Positions 14,316 through 23,784 of a stretch of 62,765 nucleotides of DNA are shown piece by piece. Origin of the DNA: a virus; IMG/VR virus record IMGVR_UViG_3300030098_005334, positions 1 to 62,765 of that record; one strand, given 5' to 3'. Position 1 is the first letter of the stretch. Each line of letters starts with the position of its first letter. Below the pieces are notes generated by a model that did no database searches, was not told the origin of the DNA, and saw nothing but the letters and a program-made list of their open reading frames with translations. The translations under genes and the position numbers were made by a program.

Positions 14316-17143
14316 GCAGGTGTTATCAATAAGGAAGTACTTGTAAGTGCTTTCCCTGCTATAACGTCAAATGTATCCTTAGAAGTACCTAATGTTGCAT
14401 TATCTTGAACAAAGTATTTTTCACCTGGAGTAAGACCTGACTGTGTTGTTGTATTTCCTACTACATTTATAGTAGCTGTTTGACCATTAGTATATCCTGC
14501 TGAACTAAACCCAATAAAATTATCTTGATTTAAATCAGTAGATGCCATTTGCCTTATTCTTGTTTGGGCTTTCTGAGAAGCACTTCCATTTTGATACATT
14601 ATTGCAACTTTTCCACTTTCCATTCGAGAAAAGTGTACTAAGTTAGTGATTCCAGTACTGAAGTAAGCTTCACTATCAAAAGTAAAGTCTGTTTTTGCAG
14701 CATTATACGTGGCAGTTCTATACTTACCAGCATTTGCAGCATCTTTATAACCTATAAGCAATTGTCCAGAATCTGAGAACTCTGCAGCGTGATACAGTGT
14801 ATTATTACTTGAGAATTGAATTGCACTTCCCCAACTAATAGTTGTACCAGAAATTGTACCTATTTTTAAATAGTTGCGGTAAACAGCTACAAGCTGATCA
14901 TTAAGTGAATCATAAGCAATAGTGGGTTGTTCTCCGTGGGTACCACTTACAACTGTAGATCTTGTACCAAACGATACAGAGGTTCCGCTTCTTGTCCCAA
15001 TTTTGGCGTAAACAGCGTTATTAGTACCTGAAGACCAAAGAATTACAAATTTAGTACCACTTATCTTTGCCAAGGCGAAGTTGTAAGGGTCATCAGCTTC
15101 ACCTCCTCCTGAAAAGGCAGTCACTGATCCCATTGTGAAAGAAGTCGAAGTACCACTACCTCGTTGACAAATTCTACATCTTCCTTCATCGGGACTAGGG
15201 TTCTCGTCATTGTAAACAGCTGCAAAATATGCACCCTCAAGATGAAGAACAGCAGGAACTTCACACTGAGAACTATTATCTTGAATTTGTGTTTCAGAAC
15301 CCATTGTTTGAGAGGTTCCTTGAAATCTAATAATTCTTCCATGACATTGACTATTTTTATATACCAACAACGCATAGCCGTTTCCATCAGAAGCTATAAC
15401 TGGATAATATCGATTACTACCAGTACTTGATGCGCCAGAAGTTTGCCAAGAAGTATCTGTACCTGAAACAGTTCCACCATAAATATATATTGTTGTGCTA
15501 TATCTTACGCCTGCAATTAAGAGATCTTGTGAAGCATCATAACTAATAGGACTAGTACCACCATAAAAATATGCATTACTACTAGTATCAATGTCATCAA
15601 CACTTCCTAAAGAAGCAGAAGTTTGAGTAATCGCTTTTACTTGACCACTGCTGTTTATTATGACAGGTGCATTTGCTGATATTGAACCTGATGCAGTAGC
15701 CGTTATGGTTGGAGCAGTAGATAAAGCTGCACCGTTAACATTAATTGCACCCGTTACGTTTATTCCACCAGACTGTATTTCTAATTTAGTTGAACCACCT
15801 GTCTGTAGCTGAAGAGTACCAGTTCCTGAATCATTAAGAATACTATTTGAACCATCATGTACAATTTCAAGTCCATCAGTTGTTCCTGATGCACCACCAA
15901 CAAATAACTTCTTACTGTCGATTAGATGTAAATGTTCAGAAGAAGTCCATGCATCTGTAGCATTAACCCAGTTAAATGTGTGGTCGGAGCTGCCTTTTAA
16001 AGTTATACCTCCTCCATCGGCAGTCGTATCACTAGGGGATGAAACCTTACCTATAACTATATTTTTGTCTTCTACGTCAAGTGTTTGAGTGTTAATCGTA
16101 GTTGTAGTGCCATTAACAGTAAGATCACCAGTAATAACTGCATTACTAGAAACCGTTAAATTAGTTACAGCCCCAGAAGAAACATTACTGTTTGTTTGTA
16201 CTGCGTTACCCATATAGCCGTGGGCACTACATTGATAGTGCAGCACCTGTGGAGTTGTGTCTGAAACGACTATCTGTGTATATGCTCCAGAAGATCCTGG
16301 TGTTCCATTAGTGGTAACACCTGTTGTATAAGCAGTAGTTTTATCAGCTTCTAAATAAAAACGAAATGGATGTCCTGAGTTTGAGCCATCTGATTGATCA
16401 AATTTATATGTCCTACCTGGAGTCAAGGTTAAAAAAGGTGCTTCCTTGCCGTTTATTTTGTAACCAAGTCCACTACCCTGACCGTTATACCTATGTGCAG
16501 CAGTTTTACTTGCAACTATAACCGTGTATGTTTTTACACTTCCTGTATAAGTTCCATGTAAACTTGAAAATCCTACAATCGAACCGTCATTAGTTAATGT
16601 TACGTCTCCAGTAAATGATGGACTTGAATTATTACCTGCTTGTACCCAAGATAAATTTCCCGATCCGTCACTAGCAAGAACATATCCACTAACTGAAGTA
16701 TCTGTTGCTGGCAAAGTCCATACGACGTTATTACTTACTGTAGAAGGAGCTTGAAAACCTAAATAATGTGAACCATCTGCATCTTTTAAACGAATGTCAG
16801 CGGGGAATGCAAAGTCACCACTGCCTGAAATTTTACTTGGAGTTACTGACGCATCTGATATAGCAGCCGAATCAATCGTGTCTCCCTGCATCATGATCCA
16901 GCAAGAAAGACCAGCAGCTGGTGCAGTAGTAAATGTTATCTGATTACCTGCAGTCGTAAAGTCTGTATTCGGCTTCTGCATTACACCACCAAGACTCACA
17001 AAGAGTTGGAATGGCGTAGCAGTTGAAGTGGCGACTGACGAGATTGTTAAGTTGAAAGTTGTTGTACTTCCGTTAAAGCTACCTGATATATCATCGAAGA
17101 GTCTGTTCTCTCCTCGTGCCAGCTGTCTTCCAATGTAAGCCAT
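14312..17143 (-). CDS. Large tail-fibre protein with cupredoxin-like domain
   Basis: 943 aa. The N-terminus (MAYIGRQLARGENRLFDDIS then GSFNGSTTTFNL) is the attachment domain also seen in the fibre at 37015. A DGSHYLGFQAPSTVSNNVVW repeat is shared with the fibre at 19686. Residues about 257-311 contain HPFRF and YQCSAHGYMG, spacing His, then C-x2-H-x2-M as in type-1 copper (amicyanin-like) proteins. The C-terminal half has repeated beta strands like a propeller or receptor-binding head (about 480-900). It is likely a receptor-binding virion protein; copper binding is not shown. Confidence 0.78.
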   Translation of the reverse strand: MAYIGRQLARGENRLFDDISGSFNGSTTTFNLTISSVATSTATPFQLFVSLGGVMQKPNTDFTTAGNQITFTTAPAAGLSCWIMMQGDTIDSAAISDASVTPSKISGSGDFAFPADIRLKDADGSHYLGFQAPSTVSNNVVWTLPATDTSVSGYVLASDGSGNLSWVQAGNNSSPSFTGDVTLTNDGSIVGFSSLHGTYTGSVKTYTVIVASKTAAHRYNGQGSGLGYKINGKEAPFLTLTPGRTYKFDQSDGSNSGHPFRFYLEADKTTAYTTGVTTNGTPGSSGAYTQIVVSDTTPQVLHYQCSAHGYMGNAVQTNSNVSSGAVTNLTVSSNAVITGDLTVNGTTTTINTQTLDVEDKNIVIGKVSSPSDTTADGGGITLKGSSDHTFNWVNATDAWTSSEHLHLIDSKKLFVGGASGTTDGLEIVHDGSNSILNDSGTGTLQLQTGGSTKLEIQSGGINVTGAINVNGAALSTAPTITATASGSISANAPVIINSSGQVKAITQTSASLGSVDDIDTSSNAYFYGGTSPISYDASQDLLIAGVRYSTTIYIYGGTVSGTDTSWQTSGASSTGSNRYYPVIASDGNGYALLVYKNSQCHGRIIRFQGTSQTMGSETQIQDNSSQCEVPAVLHLEGAYFAAVYNDENPSPDEGRCRICQRGSGTSTSFTMGSVTAFSGGGEADDPYNFALAKISGTKFVILWSSGTNNAVYAKIGTRSGTSVSFGTRSTVVSGTHGEQPTIAYDSLNDQLVAVYRNYLKIGTISGTTISWGSAIQFSSNNTLYHAAEFSDSGQLLIGYKDAANAGKYRTATYNAAKTDFTFDSEAYFSTGITNLVHFSRMESGKVAIMYQNGSASQKAQTRIRQMASTDLNQDNFIGFSSAGYTNGQTATINVVGNTTTQSGLTPGEKYFVQDNATLGTSKDTFDVIAGKALTSTSLLITPA

Positions 17144-17200
17144 TTAGGTATAAGACTACTAATTATTTTTTCTATTCTAAAGTGGCTAATCTATAGAGCC

Positions 17201-17665
17201 TTAACTAGGTTTTGTTGGAAGGGTATGTGTATGAGGCCAGCCACTTGCAGTAGGTAAATCACGAAGGCTTTGACGATAAGTTGCCCACTCTGTAACTTTG
17301 GAATCAGATAATCCACCTTTATCAGCTAATTGTGTCCAATCACTATCTTTTAATAGTTGATTACGTTCATTTCTTTTTCCTACAGCAGCATTATTGTCTA
17401 TTGCAGTTTTTCCATCAGCGTCAGCGGTTACTACTTTAAATTTTGTTTGCCATCTACCAGAAACTTGTTCTACTCCATCACGAGCAACACTTTCGTAAGG
17501 AGGTGTTACAGATGGTTGAGCACCATCATAAACCCAATCGTAACCAAGACTATTAACTAAAGTTTCATCAAGTACTCTTGGAAAACTTGTATTAGGAAAT
17601 AAATTTTTAAAAGCAGAAGGACCAACTACTATTGTTCCGTCTGATTGTTTACGATATTCAGTCAT
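17201..17665 (-). CDS. Tail-fibre assembly chaperone-like protein (copy 1)
   Basis: 154 aa. The C-terminal part, RNQLLKDSDWTQLADK then WATYRQSLRDLP and a WPHTH-x-LPTKP end, matches the short Phage_tail_APC/assembly chaperone motif (R-x2-LL-x-SDW ... W-x-YRQ-x-LRD-P). Such proteins help trimeric fibres fold. The N-terminus (EYRKQSDGTIVVGPSAFKNL) is variable. It lies between two large fibre genes; a paralogue at 38854 sits in fibre module 2. Confidence 0.72.
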   Translation of the reverse strand: MTEYRKQSDGTIVVGPSAFKNLFPNTSFPRVLDETLVNSLGYDWVYDGAQPSVTPPYESVARDGVEQVSGRWQTKFKVVTADADGKTAIDNNAAVGKRNERNQLLKDSDWTQLADKGGLSDSKVTEWATYRQSLRDLPTASGWPHTHTLPTKPS

Positions 17666-17718
17666 GTTTTCAAATTAGATACATTGATTCTAAACGGTGT
17701 TTATTATTCAACAGTAAA

Positions 17719-19683
17719 TTAGGCATGAGCGTAGTAGATATATACATCATTTGCATAGTTAGTCCAAATACCTGTTTCATCTAAAGTAAATCCAGTTGAT
17801 GTTGGTGCTCCATAATCATAAGTTTCTTGAGCGTTATTATCATTTAATTCAAGACTTTTATCATCACCTGATCCCCATCCTCTAGTAGTATCTAATACAA
17901 CCCAACTCGTGCTTGCACGAGAAGTGTTTTTAATTATTACAAATCTTGGTTGAAAGCCTACTGTTATTGTATTTCCAGACGATCCAGTTCCTGTATAGCT
18001 ACCAACCTTGCTGACATCAGTGCTGGCGAAAAGAATGGCTATTACATTGCTAGTAGTATCGACTATACCTGTATAATATCTAAACGAATTTTCATTAATA
18101 TCAGAATCACTTTGACCCCACATATTTCCGCTATTTGTTTCAGCAGCATTTGTGTTTAGCACTATGTATCGACTGTTTAGAGCATTGTTCATTGGTGTTA
18201 AACCAGAATGCCAAACTTTCCATTTTTGGTAAAAATCAGTCGATGTATTGTCACGATCTTTGAGCCATATCATTTCAGGTTTTTTCCCAAGGCTATGAGG
18301 AATAGATTTATATGTACTATTTGTGTCATTTTTCCAAGCCACCACATCAAACCCAGCGTGGCGTTTAAATAACCATGCAAACCTACTTCCATCACCTCCT
18401 GTATAACTACTCCATCCATTTTGATAATCACCTACTTGGTATATATTTGCTGACTCTGCATCAGTTGTATTAGTTTCTAGTCTAAAACCTTGCGTTAATC
18501 TACTTACTGCAGTCCAATCTGCTGTTCCTGATTGATAGCTACTTTTTTGTAAAGCAAAATCAACTATATGATTTGGAGATGGGTATAAAGGAGCACCAGA
18601 AGTTCCTGCTGTCATTGTTAATACATCCGTACCAAGTTCAACGGGTTTGCCAACGTATCCATCTGGACGGCGAATTGCCATATATAAAATCTCTTCGCCA
18701 TTTGCATTAATCGCTGCATCAGTACTTTTAATCTGGAACCCTGTCGCAGATACATCTACAAAATCATAGGAACTACTTTCAGAAGTAGCATTCTCAGGTT
18801 TTAATCTAGGGTCATTTCCTCCAGTAACAAGACCTCGCATTGAGTCCAATATTAGCCAATCTTGGTTTCGGTCTTTATTTTTAGTCAGTATATATTGTGG
18901 TTCAAAACCTAAATTAATAGTTGGTCCATTACTATTTCCATTTCCTGTAAAACTATCACACTTAATTACGCTTTGGTTACCTGCATCTCCAAACGATTGA
19001 TTGTCATGTGCAAAAACATAAGCTACATAACTATCACCATTATTATTAGTGGCGTCATCGCTTCCTACTGTAAAATATGAGCTAGTCATAGATGGATTAC
19101 TACCAAATTTAGTGCTATTTGATGCCACACCTTCTACAGTAAATTCTATAAATTGAGCACCAGTAAATGTTCTATGCCAAAGACACCAATTCTCAGATGA
19201 ACCATTTCTTCTCTTTACCCAAAGGAATCCTATAGACGATCCTAATGAATGGCTTATTTGTCTACCAGCTACACCATTTCCCGTCCACGTAACAATATCA
19301 AAAAATCCTGGAGTTTTTCTAAAATTCCAAGAACAATATCTTTTACTACTTTGGTTTAGATCTCCAAAATCACAATTTAGAGTAAATCCTGTAGAAGTAA
19401 AAGTTTGATTGGCATTGAAAGTATTTTCAGCTCCACTTGAATCAGTTTTCAGTCGTTGATTAACACCTCTTTCGGTATCAAAAAGAGTATTATTCCTACC
19501 ACTATCAGTCCTATTCTTAATCCACAGCAATCCACCTTCTCCACTCATATCTAGACCTGTGTTTGCTGATAGAGACCCATTAGTTCCATCATACAAAAAA
19601 GTCGAAAACACATCGTCAATATAAAGTTTATCGCCACCAGCTCCAGCGGCTCCTTGCATTAGGCGTTGTGTTGCTAAATCCAT
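17719..19683 (-). CDS. Tail-fibre protein with DUF7483-like beta repeats
   Basis: 654 aa. Opens MDLATQRLMQGAAGAGGDKL. Internal repeats of the form SLG-x2-(I/P)-x3-W(V/L)K-R/D, each followed by VIKCDSFTGNG or VGSYTGTGSSG and then LGFEP/VGFQP and DWLILDSMRG or SWVVLDTTRG, recur at about residues 145-285 and 465-620. This repeated beta-sandwich pattern is typical of cyanophage fibre proteins (DUF7483-like, from memory). Probably a receptor-binding fibre. It starts two bases before the stop of the fibre upstream. Confidence 0.72.
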   Translation of the reverse strand: MDLATQRLMQGAAGAGGDKLYIDDVFSTFLYDGTNGSLSANTGLDMSGEGGLLWIKNRTDSGRNNTLFDTERGVNQRLKTDSSGAENTFNANQTFTSTGFTLNCDFGDLNQSSKRYCSWNFRKTPGFFDIVTWTGNGVAGRQISHSLGSSIGFLWVKRRNGSSENWCLWHRTFTGAQFIEFTVEGVASNSTKFGSNPSMTSSYFTVGSDDATNNNGDSYVAYVFAHDNQSFGDAGNQSVIKCDSFTGNGNSNGPTINLGFEPQYILTKNKDRNQDWLILDSMRGLVTGGNDPRLKPENATSESSSYDFVDVSATGFQIKSTDAAINANGEEILYMAIRRPDGYVGKPVELGTDVLTMTAGTSGAPLYPSPNHIVDFALQKSSYQSGTADWTAVSRLTQGFRLETNTTDAESANIYQVGDYQNGWSSYTGGDGSRFAWLFKRHAGFDVVAWKNDTNSTYKSIPHSLGKKPEMIWLKDRDNTSTDFYQKWKVWHSGLTPMNNALNSRYIVLNTNAAETNSGNMWGQSDSDINENSFRYYTGIVDTTSNVIAILFASTDVSKVGSYTGTGSSGNTITVGFQPRFVIIKNTSRASTSWVVLDTTRGWGSGDDKSLELNDNNAQETYDYGAPTSTGFTLDETGIWTNYANDVYIYYAHA

Positions 19684-19685
19684 AG

Positions 19686-21053
19686 TTAGTTTACGTAATC
19701 AACAAGTGCTGAACCTCTATACCTACTTCCACCGTCGTCAGTAACAAACATAAATAGATGTGTCTTACCAGTCGTCAACGTTGGTGCGGTATCTGCGTTC
19801 CATTTTACACTGGAAGGCCATGTGACGGTACCACTTGAGTGTGTTAATTCCAAAGTGAAGGCTGAAACAGTACCAGATGCAGCTGGATTACTAAAAGTAA
19901 ATGTGCTGTTACCTGATATTGTTTTTGTAAAGTAGTTAGATGTATTTAAGTCTAAGTCTAAAGCTGCTGCTGCAGTAGCAACTTGACTAACACCACCAGT
20001 AAATTTTGAGACAGACGAAGTTATGCGTAATTTTTCTGCAATTCCTGTTCCATTTCCCTTAACAGATATAACTAAAAAGCCTCCAGAATCATCACCAGCA
20101 TTAGTATCATCAGTTGCTATATAAGATTGTATGCTTGCAATTTGTTTTGAATTAGCGCTACTAGCACTGCTACTTGCTGAGTTTTCCCTGTTTATAAATC
20201 TAAGAGTACCAACCCCCGTATTATTAGTATTTTGATTACCACTGATGTTAATAACACCATATTCACCAACCGTTCCATCCCCTGTTACTTCTAGTATTTT
20301 TGCACTAGCAGTATCATTGTTAAAGGATGTACCTGTTAAACCTTGAGTTACTATATGTCTACCAGTAGTTAAAGTTAGAAGAGCAATTGAATTACAATCA
20401 AAAATTAAATCGTGAGTACTTGTGGTTCCTATGTGTGCATTACTATTTTGTGCATAACATTTTAAACTACAGTTATTAGTTGTATCTTTAAAATGAACCC
20501 CAGGACTACTAACTGATTCTAGATGCAGAAGAGAATCAGGACTTGTTGTTCCAATACCAACATTTCCCGAACTATCAATCCGCATCCGTTCGGTTCCAGC
20601 AGTTTGGAATAAATGTTTTCCGTGTGTGTTGTTATCTACTGCGTTATAAACACTCTGCCCACTACTATTTTGAAAAGTTGAATAATCGTTTGTTCCATCT
20701 GTATCAACCGATTTAAATTGAGGTGTAGCATGAGATATCTGTAAGATATTACCGTCAAAAGTAAGGGCAGCTTCACCTTGAAGAGCATTAGCTCCTGTAA
20801 CTGTTGCAATCGTATTATTTGTACTACCACTTAAAGAAACTCCTGAATTATCAGCCGTCCATGCAAGGTTCCCAGAACCGTCAGTTTTGAGAAGGTAATT
20901 TGCAGTCCCGTCAGCCGCAGGAAGAGTCCAAACTAAACTACTACTTACAGTAGCTGGAGCTTTAAAGCCTACGTAATGTGAGGAGTTAGCATCACCAAGT
21001 CGTAACTCACCTTGATGTTTAGTTTGTAATAATTCTGCTTTTGTTTGTGACAT
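19686..21053 (-). CDS. Tail-fibre protein
   Basis: 455 aa. The N-terminus MSQTKAELLQTKHQGELRLG leads into ANSSHYVGFKAPATVSSSLV, paralogous to the segment at about residue 120 of the 943-residue fibre. The middle holds MRIDSSGNVGIGTTSPDSLL, the classic short fibre repeat of cyanophages, and the end is a thin beta-rich head (TFTLELTHSSG-like, WPSSVKWN, YRGSALVDY). Function: adsorption. Confidence 0.75.
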   Translation of the reverse strand: MSQTKAELLQTKHQGELRLGDANSSHYVGFKAPATVSSSLVWTLPAADGTANYLLKTDGSGNLAWTADNSGVSLSGSTNNTIATVTGANALQGEAALTFDGNILQISHATPQFKSVDTDGTNDYSTFQNSSGQSVYNAVDNNTHGKHLFQTAGTERMRIDSSGNVGIGTTSPDSLLHLESVSSPGVHFKDTTNNCSLKCYAQNSNAHIGTTSTHDLIFDCNSIALLTLTTGRHIVTQGLTGTSFNNDTASAKILEVTGDGTVGEYGVINISGNQNTNNTGVGTLRFINRENSASSSASSANSKQIASIQSYIATDDTNAGDDSGGFLVISVKGNGTGIAEKLRITSSVSKFTGGVSQVATAAAALDLDLNTSNYFTKTISGNSTFTFSNPAASGTVSAFTLELTHSSGTVTWPSSVKWNADTAPTLTTGKTHLFMFVTDDGGSRYRGSALVDYVN

Positions 21054-21104
21054 CTAACCTAATTAATTCAATCACTTTTATTAATTTTACAACCAGAAGA
21101 CCTA

Positions 21105-21314
21105 CTACCTAATAGGACCTTGTCTAATAACTATGTATGGTTTCTGATCAGAACCTGCTTCAGAAATATAATCTTGATATTCTCCAGTGGTTGGTATTCC
21201 TACACCGCTTTGCATATATGTCGAACTACCAGTAGATTTACTTCTCCACTTTTCTGCTCTATCTTTTGCCATTCCGTAATTTGCCATTACAGCTGGAAAA
21301 TCAGTGTCTCCCAT
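21105..21314 (-). CDS. Hypothetical virion-associated protein (69 aa)
   Basis: Starts MGDTDFPAVMANYGMAKDRA and ends YIVIRQGPIR. Low-complexity Ser/Gly/Tyr middle. Overlaps the stop of the gene at 21314-21547 by one base (ATG/TAA). It lies between fibre genes and short proline/glycine-rich genes; probably structural. Family unknown. Confidence 0.5.
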   Translation of the reverse strand: MGDTDFPAVMANYGMAKDRAEKWRSKSTGSSTYMQSGVGIPTTGEYQDYISEAGSDQKPYIVIRQGPIR

Positions 21315-21547
21315 TACCTACCCATGCGACCTAGAAAGTCATCAACTCTTGAAGTAATACTTGGCTCTTGTGAAGCTGCGTTCATCGGATTAGTTTTCTC
21401 AGCCGCCTTCATATTTGCTTCTGCATAAGGAGCACTTACTGCTTGACCTTGTGTTGCGTAACCACCAGGAAGTTTTGATTGCCTACGTGGATCACCAAGA
21501 TCCGCTGACATTCCTAAACCAGCTGGATCAAAACCTGCTCCGCCCAT
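21314..21547 (-). CDS. Hypothetical Gly/Ala-rich protein (77 aa)
   Basis: Starts MGGAGFDPAGLGMSADLGDP and ends VDDFLGRMGR. Composition (Gly, Ala, Met, Pro) resembles small virion proteins encoded next to the capsid genes of this phage. Coupled to the gene downstream by a one-base overlap. Function unknown. Confidence 0.5.
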   Translation of the reverse strand: MGGAGFDPAGLGMSADLGDPRRQSKLPGGYATQGQAVSAPYAEANMKAAEKTNPMNAASQEPSITSRVDDFLGRMGR

Positions 21548-21594
21548 CTATTTATTAAGTATTTCTATTAATTATAACTTTAAAAAATCAGTCT

Positions 21595-22194
21595 CTACTC
21601 CAAATCCATGGGCATTGTGATCCTTACCCTTTCCCCTGCCATTCTGTCTTTCTTTAATTTACCAGATTTACGATCAGCTTGAAATTGTTGATTTGCTTTG
21701 TATGTCTCAAACAATTCTCTAGGATCAAAAGCACCTGATTGCATTGCTGGGCTGTTTCTTGTCCTTTCAATAAACTGTTCATATGTATCTGCTCCTTTTA
21801 TCTTGCTTCTACCACCAGATGTTCCATCCTCATATTGATTATCAATTGTGTAGTCATAAAAAGGATTAGCTACCTTAATTGCTTCAGTAATACCGAACTC
21901 AGGGAAAAAACCACTTTGATCTTGTCTTGCATCTCTAGCTTCCTGACTTCCTAAACCAAATAAAAAAGGAACCCCAGGAGGTGCGACTAACTTACCTGCA
22001 AACATACCAAAATCTCTAGAAGGTCTCAATGCACGTAAACCTTCACCTATACCTAATTCTGGAAATAGTCCACTTTGATCTTTTCTTGCTTCTTGAGCTT
22101 CGGGAGTAAACATTGATACGCCTACTCTAGTTGCAGGAACAAGACCTAATAAAGCTTTTCCAAAGTCTTTAAGGAAACGATTTTCCTTTTCCAT
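21595..22194 (-). CDS. Hypothetical protein with an internal duplication (199 aa)
   Basis: The chosen start is ATG 22194 (MEKENRFLKDFGKALL). Two copies of a motif, EAQEARKDQSGLFPELGIGE and EARDARQDQSGFFPEFGITE, lie about 53 residues apart, so the protein arose by internal duplication. The C-terminus is basic. It heads the minus-strand tail-fibre module 1 and borders the inverted-repeat control region. No family recognised; a virion role is likely from context. Confidence 0.55.
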   Translation of the reverse strand: MEKENRFLKDFGKALLGLVPATRVGVSMFTPEAQEARKDQSGLFPELGIGEGLRALRPSRDFGMFAGKLVAPPGVPFLFGLGSQEARDARQDQSGFFPEFGITEAIKVANPFYDYTIDNQYEDGTSGGRSKIKGADTYEQFIERTRNSPAMQSGAFDPRELFETYKANQQFQADRKSGKLKKDRMAGERVRITMPMDLE

Positions 22195-22246
22195 ATTTAT
22201 AAGACACTTTTTATAATAATAACATCGCGAAATAGACGATATTGAC

Positions 22247-22393
22247 ATGAAATCAGCTATCACTACTACAAAATCCGACGGCAGAACAATTTATCTTGTT
22301 TGTTCTCCTAGCGGTGATATGTGTCATTACACACCCTGCTACTACGAAGCCATTCATTTTGCAACTATATATAACGAATATTGTCTATCTTGA
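22247..22393 (+). CDS. Small protein (48 aa)
   Basis: ATG 22247, 52 bases from the divergent minus-strand start. Reads MKSAITTTKSDGRTIYLVCS then PSGDMCHYTPCYYEAIHFAT. Four cysteines; the opening resembles the small early protein at 8937 (LTTPSGGTVHTYPLSG). AT-rich TTATAATAATAAC at 22211-22223 may be its promoter. Function unknown. Confidence 0.5.
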   Translation: MKSAITTTKSDGRTIYLVCSPSGDMCHYTPCYYEAIHFATIYNEYCLS

Positions 22394-22466
22394 AACATTT
22401 ATTAGGGGGAAAGATTTTAAAAGGTAAAAAATTACACTAAATCGATTGCGGTGACTAGATTCTTGA

Positions 22467-22622
22467 TTGAACAGCCAAATCTGTGGTTTTTTTTGCTATT
22501 TTTATCGGAGTAGTGTATGGAAGGGGTAGGGTTGTGAGTGTAATGTTACTATCAGATACCTACCCCCATCCGATATAGAAGTAAATATAAATGGTAAAAA
22601 AATAAGAAATTTGGTTGTTCAA
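22467..22622. repeat. Concentric inverted repeats in a gene-free control region
   Basis: Outer arms TTGAACAGCCAAATCT (22467-22482) and AAATTTGGTTGTTCAA (22607-22622) pair at 14 of 16 positions. Inner arms GGGGTAGG (22523-22530) and CCTACCCC (22559-22566) pair perfectly. Both pairs share the same centre, 22544.5. A T8 tract (22487-22494) and an A7 tract (22596-22602) flank nearly symmetrically. The stretch 22394-22686 holds no gene otherwise. It separates leftward fibre genes from rightward accessory genes, so a bidirectional operator or promoter, or a replication or packaging element, are the likely roles. Confidence 0.65.
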
Positions 22623-22686
22623 CGATTGCTATTGCGACAGAAGGGGTTTACCCTAGTTCGACATTGTTTCCCCTAACAGATCATTC

Positions 22687-23784
22687 ATGGATGAATTTAT
22701 ATACGCAGGTCTAACTCCTTACGATCACTTGGTTTTCGCAAAAACTATACAAATAGGGCTGGAAAATTTTGGGGCAAATCGTTGTTGGGATGCGGCAGAA
22801 TATGCTAATTCAATATTTGAAGGGTTTAATACTTCTAAAAAAACTCACCTAATCTACAAAAATGTAGATGCTCGACCTCTGATACTGGCTATAAGTGGTA
22901 GAGAAAAGGAAGATGATGAATCAATTGTTGTAAGAAAAGCTTGTTGTTCCTCTCCACACTGTCTGAATCCTTGCCACTATTACTGGGGAGGACGTCAGGA
23001 TGTTGCATTTGAGAAAGCACAGAAGAATAAAAAGTTAAATATTGATGTTATCAAGCGACTTAGAGTGGCTTATGAAAGCGGCTTAAGCTGTAGAAGAATA
23101 TCAAGAATATATAAATTACCTTATCAAACTGTGCGTCGGATATGTAGCGGAGAAACATATGAGTCTATTAATAAATTTTCGTCTACTATTGATGAAAAGG
23201 AGGTATTACATCAATCCTCACTTGTTTGTAAAAAAGTAATCATGGCAAATCCTGAAGAAGCAAAAAAATTACAGCTTAAATATCATGAAATGAATGAAAT
23301 GGAATGTCCTTGGCACAGGAAGGGTGAGTCAAAACATAAGGGTAATTTTGGATTAATGGGTGAATGTTTGGACTGTATGGAAAAAATAAAAGAAGGATAT
23401 TGTAGTGTTGATGTAAGAAATTTTGATCTTAGGTGGTACTGGCAAGTAAAAAGATTTTGGGAACAAGTTGATGTTAAAGATAAAGATAGTTGCTGGCCTT
23501 GGTTAGGTGCCATAAAAGAAAAGAAAAAAGAATCAATCGCATGTTTCCCTAGTCCCTGCCACTCTAGTAAAACACAATCAGCTCACAGGGTGGCATTTTG
23601 GCTCAGTCGTGGCTATACAGGTAAATACCGCGTCTTTACCGGCAAGAATTGCAAACCTTATTGTTGCAACCCATCTCATCTAACGATTAGAGAATTGTCT
23701 GAAGACGCCCAAAACCCTGAATTAAAAGAGGTAAAACTGCACCATGACAACATCTTCGAGCATTTCAAGAACAGAAAGGCATAA
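22687..23784 (+). CDS. HNH-type endonuclease with helix-turn-helix (365 aa)
   Basis: Two Cys/His modules flank a DNA-binding helix-turn-helix. Module 1 (about 87-105) reads CCSSPHCLNPCHYYWGGRQD, an HNH-like C-x2-NPCH. The HTH (about 120-156) is SGLSCRRISRIYKLPYQTVR. Module 2 (about 255-340) has FWEQVDVKDKDSCWPWLGA, HRVAFWLSRG and CCNPSHLTI, the N-x2-H end of an HNH fold. This matches free-standing homing endonucleases in phages, although a regulatory role is possible. It heads the accessory region after the inverted-repeat region. Confidence 0.65.
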   Translation: MDEFIYAGLTPYDHLVFAKTIQIGLENFGANRCWDAAEYANSIFEGFNTSKKTHLIYKNVDARPLILAISGREKEDDESIVVRKACCSSPHCLNPCHYYWGGRQDVAFEKAQKNKKLNIDVIKRLRVAYESGLSCRRISRIYKLPYQTVRRICSGETYESINKFSSTIDEKEVLHQSSLVCKKVIMANPEEAKKLQLKYHEMNEMECPWHRKGESKHKGNFGLMGECLDCMEKIKEGYCSVDVRNFDLRWYWQVKRFWEQVDVKDKDSCWPWLGAIKEKKKESIACFPSPCHSSKTQSAHRVAFWLSRGYTGKYRVFTGKNCKPYCCNPSHLTIRELSEDAQNPELKEVKLHHDNIFEHFKNRKA

